This document shows, piece after piece, positions 1-8,200 of a stretch of 64,000 nucleotides of DNA; positions within the stretch are counted from its first letter, which is position 1; each line of letters opens with the position of its first letter. The notes beneath the pieces were generated by a model. It saw only the letters and a list, made by a program, of their open reading frames with translations. It was not told the DNA's origin and searched no databases. This DNA is from Paenibacillus sp. NAIST15-1 (GTDB lineage: Bacteria; Bacillota; Bacilli; Paenibacillales; Paenibacillaceae): the NCBI RefSeq assembly GCF_001894745.1, contig NZ_BBYF01000009.1, positions 124,001 to 188,000 on the forward strand, read 5' to 3'. The position numbers and the translations under genes are program-made.

Positions 1-109
1 TGCCCCGAAGTCATGACTTTCGGAACACCCCCATAAGGAATTTATAGGATTGTGGTGTACAACACGCTCTATTCCAATAAAAAATGATAAGTGCTTGCTC
101 GATTTCCTG

Positions 110-1381
110 TTACGATTTCAACGGAATTATATTTTTGTCGATCTGTGCTTTAGAGGATTCCCCAATGAGTCCTAATCTCCAAAATGCCGTTCCCTTCAGT
201 TGATGACGCTTCGCAAGTCCAATCACGCTGCTAATCGTTTTCTCGTTCTCACTCCAAGTAGAAATGCCTAATACCAGCTTCTCCTTCGGTACTTCCTTCA
301 GAGCAAGCTTAATCGCCCCATTTACTTGATCCAATGGCTCTGGTACATTCCCTTTTGTATATTCATACGCCATAATAATGAGATCATCTGCTACTGTGGC
401 CAATGTCTTATAGTCATATCCTCGGTAAGCTCCATTCAGTGGATGAAGCGCCAGGGACAGCTTAAGATTAGCTGCCTTGGACTCTTTGGCAAGACGAGTC
501 ACGAATTCATTGTAATCCCGCTTTGCCTTCCCAATATCTCCAGACAAGCCCAACCCTTCAAAATCAAGCACGATGCCGGAGAAATTTTTGTCCGTTGCAA
601 GCTGCACAATATCCGTAATCGCCTTATCGCGAAGCGCCGAATCCTCTAGCATTTTCGTCAGCTCGTTCTTCCGATCTGAAGCAAATACCATGAGATACGG
701 ACTAGTTCCTTCCTGCTTTGCCTGATCCACTATCCCCTCAGGTGTTATTTCTCCTGCAGCTTGGGGCCAATAGAAGTCTTTACCGCTCGTTGTGATCGTT
801 CCATCTTCTTGAAGCCTTGCCCAGCCAAATCCCACAGTATCAAATTGAGGGATATACTGGCGCTCGCCGAAAGCTTTTACCGCATAAAAGGCCATACTGT
901 ACATCTTCTTTGGCGGTGACTGCAAGGAGACGACTTTCGTTTTCTGATCCCAGGATACCTGTGCACCGAACTGCTTACTGAAAAAGCTGAGCGGAATATA
1001 GGTCGTTCCGGTACGGGCGAACGGCGCTGCATTCAACTGCACGGCCTGTCCATTCACTTTGGCTGTCTTCTGGTTCAATTGCAGAACGACTACCTTCTTC
1101 CCATCTGCAGTCATTTGATTCGCCGTTACCGTCTTATCTTTCGCATTCCACAGCACTTCGATGCCGAGCGCTTCTGCGATTCCACGGAATGGAACCATCG
1201 TATTCCCCTGTACAATAATGGGCTCTGCCTGAAAATCTAGCGGATAGTTATCCAGCATAATCTTCGTCTTCATAGATTGACTGTTCCCAGCCGCCTCTGC
1301 GATGCCTGCTTGCTGCGGAAGAAGCAGCGTAGAGGTCAACAGCATAGACAACAGCGAACAGATAAGAAATCGCTTTTTCAA
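110..1381 (-). CDS. secreted stalk-domain protein with GH18-like domain
   Basis: A 423-residue exported protein. Residues 1-31 form a signal peptide (KKR, hydrophobic core, AEAAG). Residues about 38-155 are a copper-amine-oxidase N-terminal-like stalk domain (VPFRGIAEALGIEVLW, then IPLSFFSKQFGAQVSWD), a common surface-anchoring module in Paenibacillus. Residues 160-420 resemble the GH18 fold of spore peptidoglycan glycosidases such as YaaH/YdhD. The segment GIVLDFEGL around D273-E275 matches the GH18 DxE active-site strand, with E275 the likely acid. Family knowledge suggests hydrolysis of N-acetylglucosamine-containing polymer in the wall or cortex; the substrate is inferred. It is monocistronic and divergent from the aldehyde dehydrogenase. 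Confidence 0.8.
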   Translation of the reverse strand: MKKRFLICSLLSMLLTSTLLLPQQAGIAEAAGNSQSMKTKIMLDNYPLDFQAEPIIVQGNTMVPFRGIAEALGIEVLWNAKDKTVTANQMTADGKKVVVLQLNQKTAKVNGQAVQLNAAPFARTGTTYIPLSFFSKQFGAQVSWDQKTKVVSLQSPPKKMYSMAFYAVKAFGERQYIPQFDTVGFGWARLQEDGTITTSGKDFYWPQAAGEITPEGIVDQAKQEGTSPYLMVFASDRKNELTKMLEDSALRDKAITDIVQLATDKNFSGIVLDFEGLGLSGDIGKAKRDYNEFVTRLAKESKAANLKLSLALHPLNGAYRGYDYKTLATVADDLIIMAYEYTKGNVPEPLDQVNGAIKLALKEVPKEKLVLGISTWSENEKTISSVIGLAKRHQLKGTAFWRLGLIGESSKAQIDKNIIPLKS

Positions 1382-1650
1382 GAAAGCTCCCTCATTTCTT
1401 ACAAGATTATGAGAGCGATTGCTCTATTACTCTCTCATTCGGATCTATTTTAACTTATTTCTCAATAGAATTCCTGTACTTCCTTAATGTTCCAATCCAT
1501 TCGCAAGCCTGTCGCACCACATCTGCAAATCAGTCTCTATTTACATCAAAAATATCTCAATGGGAATGATTCGCCGATCGCCAGAATACATATGAGATGT
1601 ACAAGTTATTAACCACTGTACCAATTCCAAATAGAAGGAGTGATTGCATC

Positions 1651-3129
1651 TTGTCACAGATTCAGATCAGTCCTAAGGTAGAAGCATTCTTGCAAGGTAC
1701 GAAAAAGCTGTTCATCAATGGAGAATGGACAGAATCCGCGAAGAATAACGTATTCTCCTCTATGAATCCGGCAACTGGTGAAGTGCTGGCTGTCGTTGCC
1801 GAAGCGCAGGAAGAAGACGTCGATAGAGCTGTACAAGCTGCTCGCGATGCCTTCGATCATGGCGAATGGTCCCGCATGAGCGGAGCTGATCGCAGCCGTC
1901 TCATTTACAAGCTGGCAGACTTGATTGAATCGAATAAGCAAGAGCTTGCGGAGCTAGAAACACTGGATAACGGCAAGCCGCTCCGCGAAACCTTGGCTGC
2001 CGATCTTCCTCTCACCATCGAGCACTTCCGATACTATGCTGGCTGGGCAACCAAAAATGTTGGACAAACGATACCGACTGCCGGCAACTTCCTCACCTAT
2101 ACGAGACATGAGCCTGTAGGTGTAGTAGGACAAATCATCCCGTGGAACTTCCCATTGCTGATGGCTGCTTGGAAGCTGGGCGCCGCACTGGCCACTGGAT
2201 GTACAGTCGTCCTGAAGCCAGCTGAGCAGACACCGCTGTCAGCACTCTATCTCGCACAGCTCATTCAGGAAGCTGGCTTCCCGCCGGGCGTCGTCAACGT
2301 CATTCCAGGCTTCGGCGAGACAGCTGGTGCTCCGCTTGTCCAGCATCCAAATGTCGATAAGATTGCCTTCACAGGATCAACAGTAGTAGGCAAATCCATC
2401 ATGCAGGAAGCTGCCCACTCCTTGAAGAAGGTTACCCTTGAACTTGGCGGCAAGTCGCCGAACATTATTCTTCCTGATGCTGATTTGTCCCGGGCAGTCC
2501 CTGGAGCGCTCAGCGGCATTACCTTCAACCAAGGGCAAGTGTGCTCAGCAGGCTCACGGCTGTACGTGCAGAAGAAACTCTATGATAACGTTGTTGCTGA
2601 CCTCGCTTCCGAAGCCAAACGCATTCGTGTTGGCGCTGGCTTGGACTTAGACACGGAGATGGGGCCTCTAGTATCTTCCGAGCAGCATGATGTCGTCCAG
2701 CGCTACATCGAAGCAGGCAGAGCAGCTGGCGCTGAATTGGTGACGGGCGGAAGCGTACCTTACAATCAAGGCTACTTCATCGAGCCAACGGTGTTTGCAC
2801 AGGTTGATCCACAGATGACCATTGCTCGTGAAGAAATCTTCGGCCCAGTCATTGCAGCATTGCCTTATGATACGCTGGATGACTTGATTGAACAGGCTAA
2901 CCAATCCGACTACGGCCTTGCATCTGGTGTATGGACACAGGACTTGAAGAGCGCCCATTATCTTGCAAGCAAGCTTAGAGCAGGAACTGTATGGATCAAC
3001 TGTTACAACGTATTCGATGCAGCCGCTCCATTCGGTGGCTACAAGCAGTCAGGAATCGGGCGTGAAATGGGCTCCTATGCGCTAGACAATTACACCGAAG
3101 TGAAGACGGTATGGGTGAATCTTGATTAA
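1651..3129 (+). CDS. NAD(P)-dependent aldehyde dehydrogenase
   Basis: A 492-residue ALDH-superfamily enzyme oxidising an aldehyde to the carboxylate with NAD(P)+. Visible motifs are PWNFPLL (cofactor pocket), the KPAEQTP segment, FTGSTVVGK (nucleotide binding), ELGGKSPNI with the general-base Glu, and FNQGQVCSAGSR with the nucleophilic Cys. The C-terminal GGYKQSGIGREMG segment is typical. I place the start at TTG 1651 because GAAGGAG (1634-1640) precedes it at ideal spacing. An upstream in-frame ATG at 1597 has no ribosome binding site and adds non-conserved residues. It is followed by its own terminator, so it is single-gene. The substrate cannot be read from sequence. Confidence 0.9.
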   Translation: MSQIQISPKVEAFLQGTKKLFINGEWTESAKNNVFSSMNPATGEVLAVVAEAQEEDVDRAVQAARDAFDHGEWSRMSGADRSRLIYKLADLIESNKQELAELETLDNGKPLRETLAADLPLTIEHFRYYAGWATKNVGQTIPTAGNFLTYTRHEPVGVVGQIIPWNFPLLMAAWKLGAALATGCTVVLKPAEQTPLSALYLAQLIQEAGFPPGVVNVIPGFGETAGAPLVQHPNVDKIAFTGSTVVGKSIMQEAAHSLKKVTLELGGKSPNIILPDADLSRAVPGALSGITFNQGQVCSAGSRLYVQKKLYDNVVADLASEAKRIRVGAGLDLDTEMGPLVSSEQHDVVQRYIEAGRAAGAELVTGGSVPYNQGYFIEPTVFAQVDPQMTIAREEIFGPVIAALPYDTLDDLIEQANQSDYGLASGVWTQDLKSAHYLASKLRAGTVWINCYNVFDAAAPFGGYKQSGIGREMGSYALDNYTEVKTVWVNLD

Positions 3130-3195
3130 TGCTGCATTTCTAACCCTTGGCATGACATAGCAGTTATCCAGCTGCCAGCAGCTCGATAGGAAGGG

Positions 3196-3226
3196 AAGGC
3201 CGGTCTCGGGGAGCCGGCCTTTTTCC
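3196..3226 (+). terminator. rho-independent terminator after aldehyde dehydrogenase
   Basis: A GC-rich hairpin with arms GGCCGG/CCGGCC, followed directly by TTTTT, lies 70 bp past the dehydrogenase stop. Confidence 0.8.
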
Positions 3227-3347
3227 TGCTGGTCTGACAAGCTGGGACGTCTCATTCTATCTCAGCAGTCGAATTCAGATTTTGTTCAGCCAAATATGGT
3301 TGAATAGAACTAACGAGTACGACTATGACTGCTGGAGGAATGCGAAC

Positions 3348-3644
3348 ATGCTATTATCCATCATTCAACAAGAAGCACTTGAGCAGGCAAGACGACATGG
3401 AGGACGGCTCATTCGCTGGAGTGGAGGATGTTGGACATATGAGGGAGCAGCTATTTTAGAAGAGGATGATCACAGCAAAGCATTCCCCGAATGGCATTGC
3501 ACCACCAATACGATCTTCGCCTTGGTACGGCGCGGTTACCTGTTGATGGAAGATTGGCGGAGCTGTACACTTGTTGAATCACTCCCAAGCTTGAAGTCTA
3601 TTAATATGCGGGCTATTCTGGAACATAGGCACTTGAAATCGTAA
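3348..3644 (+). CDS. hypothetical protein, 98 aa
   Basis: I do not recognise this family. The start at ATG 3348 is supported by GGAGG at 3334-3338 with 9-nt spacing; the longer frame from 3282 has no such signal. The protein is soluble with no signal peptide. It begins with a helix (IIQQEALEQARRHGG) followed by Trp-rich segments (IRWSGGCWTYEG, FPEWHCTTNTIFALVRRGYL). It lies 75-90 bp ahead of the BTAD response regulator on the same strand and could be cotranscribed. No function is proposed. Confidence 0.55.
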   Translation: MLLSIIQQEALEQARRHGGRLIRWSGGCWTYEGAAILEEDDHSKAFPEWHCTTNTIFALVRRGYLLMEDWRSCTLVESLPSLKSINMRAILEHRHLKS

Positions 3645-3736
3645 CACGGCTATTCGCTATTTGTAGAAAGCTTATATGCAGCATACATTCTCCCTGCGTA
3701 TTCAGAAATAGAAATAGAATGGGGGCTATCTTAACA

Positions 3737-4912
3737 ATGGGACTGCATGCCATAATTGTTGATGATGAGCGACTCGCTCTAAAGAAAATGGAAAAATTGC
3801 TGACGGAACAGACCGGAAGAAATAAAATTGAGCGATTAATGGCTTGCTATAATCCCTATGATGCAATTGAAATTGCACAGCGGGAGCAGCTCCACGTAGC
3901 ATTTCTAGATATTGAAATGCCGGAGATTAACGGGTTCGAATTAGCCGAACGCCTGCTGCAAATTCATCCACAGCTACATATTATTTTTGTGACGGCCTAT
4001 CAAGAATATGCGGTCAAAGCATTCGAGCTTAATGCGCTTGATTACCTACTAAAGCCGGTTCACCACAATCGGCTGGCATTGACCTTGCAGCGGCTTACCT
4101 CAACGAATCCGCATAATGGGGCAGCTCCTGCAATCAGCCATGAGCGTACACCCCAGCTGACATTATGCTGTCTGCAAAGCTTGCACTATATTGATGCGAA
4201 CGGCGCTGCACAGCGATTCCCTTGGAAGACGCTGAAAGCCCAAGAGCTATTCGCGTATCTGCTCTATTACCGAGAGAAAACCGTGAATAAGCAGGTGCTG
4301 ATGGATCTGCTGTGGCCGAATTATGATACGGAACGCGCTACGACGCAGCTGCACACGGCCATTTATCAAATTCGGAAAATGATCAAAACCGCAGAACTCG
4401 ATATAGAAGTCAAATATAAAGACGAAGGATATCGTCTGGCTTGGGGCGCATTGCGACTTGACGTGGAAGAATGGGAGAACTCTGTTCGCGAAGCTCCCTT
4501 ACTGCAGAGGGATACCTTAGCGCAGCATCTTGCCATCTTGAATGCATACACAGGAGATTTCCTAGAAGAGCATCGATATGGCTGGGCTGAATACGAATGG
4601 GAGCGCATACGAACGATCTGGTTGAACCATGCCGAGGTAATTGCCCAATACTACCTTTCGGATGAAATGTACTCAGAAGCTACTCTGATCTATCGCCAAA
4701 TTATTGACAAGTTCCCTCATATGGAGCATGGTTACTTCGCGCTAATGAACATTTATGCCTCTCTGAATCACTCAGCCGAAGTACGCAAGCTGTACAATCA
4801 TCTGACAAGCAGGCTCGAAGAGGAGTATGATACGGCCCCTAGCAAGGAAATTATCGACTGGTACCATCAATGGATGATGGAATCAGCGCAAGCTAATGGA
4901 TCTGTAATCTAG
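3737..4912 (+). CDS. response regulator with REC, winged-helix and BTAD domains
   Basis: A 391-residue two-component regulator (397 if the upstream ATG at 3719 is used). The N-terminal receiver has the acidic pair in IVDDERLAL, the phospho-acceptor Asp in FLDIEMPE (D58) and the conserved Lys in LLKPV (K106). Residues about 155-240 form an OmpR-type winged helix (KAQELFAYLLYYREKTVNKQVLMDLLWP...LHTAIYQIRKM). The rest is a helical bacterial transcriptional activation domain (BTAD), as in SARP-type regulators. No kinase gene is adjacent. The closest candidate partner is the hybrid kinase at 12703-15795, whose C-terminal LytS-type module could phosphorylate it (inference). The large adhesin gene directly downstream is a plausible target. 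Confidence 0.88.
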   Translation: MGLHAIIVDDERLALKKMEKLLTEQTGRNKIERLMACYNPYDAIEIAQREQLHVAFLDIEMPEINGFELAERLLQIHPQLHIIFVTAYQEYAVKAFELNALDYLLKPVHHNRLALTLQRLTSTNPHNGAAPAISHERTPQLTLCCLQSLHYIDANGAAQRFPWKTLKAQELFAYLLYYREKTVNKQVLMDLLWPNYDTERATTQLHTAIYQIRKMIKTAELDIEVKYKDEGYRLAWGALRLDVEEWENSVREAPLLQRDTLAQHLAILNAYTGDFLEEHRYGWAEYEWERIRTIWLNHAEVIAQYYLSDEMYSEATLIYRQIIDKFPHMEHGYFALMNIYASLNHSAEVRKLYNHLTSRLEEEYDTAPSKEIIDWYHQWMMESAQANGSVI

Positions 4913-4950
4913 CAGCTGCTCAGCACATACACCGACCAACGCCTTACCCA

Positions 4951-4977
4951 TCCCGATAACCTATCGGGATTTTTTTG
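4951..4977 (+). terminator. terminator after the BTAD response regulator
   Basis: A hairpin ATCCCGATA-acc-TATCGGGAT followed by TTTTTT lies 40 bp past the regulator stop. It separates that gene from the adhesin. Confidence 0.85.
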
Positions 4978-5142
4978 TGTAAACTGTGTTTCTTCATTTT
5001 AATATAGTCGCCATATAATCCTTGTACGCCCCTCCACCTTTCTCATTTCCGCACAAAAAAATGTCAAGCAAATCTGTTTAACATACCATTTCGTTGGGTA
5101 ATTTCACATGTCAGGAAATGTTTTCTGAAACTTTCATTTGGT

Positions 5143-5172
5143 TTGACAAAACTGAATCCTTTAGTAGACAAT
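5143..5172 (+). promoter_or_regulatory. possible sigma-A promoter of the adhesin gene
   Basis: A perfect TTGACA at 5143-5148 is followed 16-18 bp later by weak -10 candidates (TAGACA/GACAAT). Transcription would start about 35-40 bp before the adhesin start, which has AGGAGA at 5201-5206. The weak -10 element makes an activator likely. Confidence 0.35.
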
Positions 5173-5214
5173 GATTCAGTTGCAAAAAAATTTAAAAAAT
5201 AGGAGATTCTAAGA

Positions 5215-8200
5215 ATGAACAACCTTAGAAAGACATTATACGGTCTCTTAGTAGTCGCTATTATGTTGAATCTTGTTCTGCCTCCCACGCTTGTTCAAGC
5301 GTATGATGGGTTGCCGAATCAATTGTTCAATACCGGAGATCGTAATGCCACAAGCGTTACCGACCTCACTTACGGCAAGGATCCGAACAATGGCCAGGAT
5401 CCCAGCAGCGTGACGAAGGTTACTTACGGGGCAATTACAGACAATATTCTTACTTCCGTGTCTATAACGGATGCGAAGGGGAATAATATTTCATCTATTC
5501 GTCCAAATCTGAATGAATATGTGAATATAGACTATACTTGGAAGCTTCCAGCCGGTCACCATTACGGCGCTGGCTCGACCTTTACATTCCGACTTCCAGA
5601 CAAGTTCCAGTTATCGGCCCCAATTAAGAATCAACCTTTGAATAAAGGTGGAATCGAATACGGCACCTTTGATATTACGCCGGACGGTCAAGTAACCTTC
5701 ACGTTCAATGAAGAAATTGAGGATGGCCAAGAGCTGATCGGCGATTTCTTCGTATGGAGATATTTCGACGAGAAAAAGTTTGAAGGTGGAACCCAGCAAG
5801 AGATAACTTTTGATATTCAAGGGGACTCCAGCTTCGAAATCCCAATTCATTTCAACAAAAATCCGAACAGCAAAGAGATTACGAAGCGTGGCACAGCCAA
5901 TCGAACAATCAATCCTACGGAAATCGAATGGGTTGTAGACTTCAATACAAGTGAAGACATTATCAATAACGCTATCTTCACCGACATGCTGCCAGACGGC
6001 TTGGAAATCGATATGAGTTCGATTACAGTACATAAGCTTGACGTTCAATTGAACGGAACGGTTAAAGAAGCTGAGCAAGTAGCTTACCTCCCCGTACGCG
6101 AAGCCAATGGCTTCAAAATCGAGCTGGGCAATATACAAAATGCCTATCGAGTGAAATACAAAACGAAAATTACCAAGACAGAAGATAAGCGCTATACAAA
6201 TGCTGTTCAGATCACAGGAGATAATCATAACCCTCTAACGATCTCTTCGGGTGTGGATGTACGATTCAGCAAGCCGCTAGAGAAACAATCGACCGGCTAC
6301 GATCCTTACACGCAAACGATCAATTGGAAGATTGAATACAATTACAACGAGCGTGATATCGACCAAGCGAAGGCTTGGATTGCGGATGTTTTTGACACGA
6401 AGGTTCAAGAACTCAATGTAGATTCATTCGTAGTGAACGAAATGTCTATTGACGATAACGGAAAAGCAACCGTTGTCAGACAACTGGGCAAAGATGAATA
6501 TACGGTCGTAAAAACAACCGACGGATTTAAGCTGCAATTCAAAAATAAAGTAACGAAAGCTTATTCCATCGAGTATTCGACCAAATCCATTGACCGGGTT
6601 TATGAAAATGGAAAAATCAACAATAAAGTCACGATGCATGACAACACCTCTAAAGAGGCATCGAGAGACATTTACCCTGTCATCTTCTTCAAGGGCCATG
6701 ACGATGTTAACTATGCCAACAAAACGATTGGTTGGTACCTCACCCTGAATCAAGACAACAAGGTGATGGAAAATGTCGTCGTAGAAGATATATTCAAGAC
6801 GAGAGGTTTGACCATTGATCAGAAAAGCCTTGAGGATAGCTTGGCGGTTGCTGGATTTACCAAAGATAAGGATTATACGATCAATTATGTAGTAGATCCT
6901 ACAAATTCCCGCTATCATAGCGGATTCAAGATTACATTTACAACGAACATTACTTCCAGTCTAGTTATTCGGTATCAGACAAAATTCGATCCAGTTCTAA
7001 ATAACGCCAGCTACACAAATAGTGCGACTCTGAATTGGGAAGAAAAAGGCGTATCTCAGAAGCCTATCACGAAAGAAGATACCGTTACACCAGATGGCTA
7101 TACGAAGAACAACGGGAATAAAAGAGGTTCTTACGATGCCCGCACGAAGGAAATTACGTGGACGATCGATATCAACTACAACCTTCACCACATCGATAAA
7201 GCCGTACTTCGCGACTTTTATACCGGCGAGCAGACATTCGTTGACGGATCTTTGACTGTACACGAATTGATTTTGTCGGGTGGCGCAAATGGTGTTCAAG
7301 AAGGCCGCATTACAAACGATTATACATTCGAAAAGAAAACGGAAAATAATAAATCGGGCTTCGAATTAACGTTCAACAACCCAATTGACAAGGCTTACCG
7401 AATTACCTACAAGACAAGCCTTAACAATCAGTCTGTCGTCAAATCCTACAGCAATGGAGCAACATTGGAGGATAAATCGACATCCAACAAAGTATTCGAC
7501 GGCTCGGCTTCCGTGTCACCGCAATACGGAGATGAGTATGTATCCAAGACAGGTGTCCAAGGTAAAGGGGAACAATCGGACATCGCGTTCTGGACCGTCA
7601 ACATTAACCGCAGCCAATCGCACATCAAGGCCGGTTCGGTTCTGACAGATACGTTGTCTGCCAGCCAAAAGCTTGTGCCAGAGTCGATTAAGCTGTACGA
7701 AACGACCGTGTCACAGAACGGAACCTTGACTAAGGCTTCCACGCCAATGGATTTAGAGCAAGTTGCGGAATTGAAAGTCGATGGAAACAAGCTTACGCTT
7801 ACCTTCAAGACAGAACTGGATAAAGCTTACGTTTTAGAGTATCAATCCTTTATTGATGCCGATAATGGCGAGAGTTTAAGCAATAAGGTATCTTTTGAAG
7901 GTCAGTCCTCCGGAACAGTAAACGGCAATGAATCATCAAGCATCAAAGTTGAATTCGCTGGAGCAGGGGGCGGAGCAAGCACCTCCAGCCGCGGAGAGTT
8001 GAAAATCAAAAAGGTCGATGCTGCTACAGCAGCGCCGCTGGAAGGCGCGAAATTCGGGCTGTACGATAAATCGGGAACGATTCTGCTGCAAGAAGCTGTA
8101 ACGGATCAAGACGGAATCGCAACCTTTACTGATTTGCGATTTAGACAATACAAAATTAAAGAGCTGGCCCCTCCTCCAGGCTACTTGCTGCCGCAAAAGC

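Noticed and set aside
3..22. short palindrome CCGAAGTCATGACTTTCGG at the left edge
   Set aside because: Near-perfect but without a T-run and with no visible gene on its left, so its role cannot be judged.
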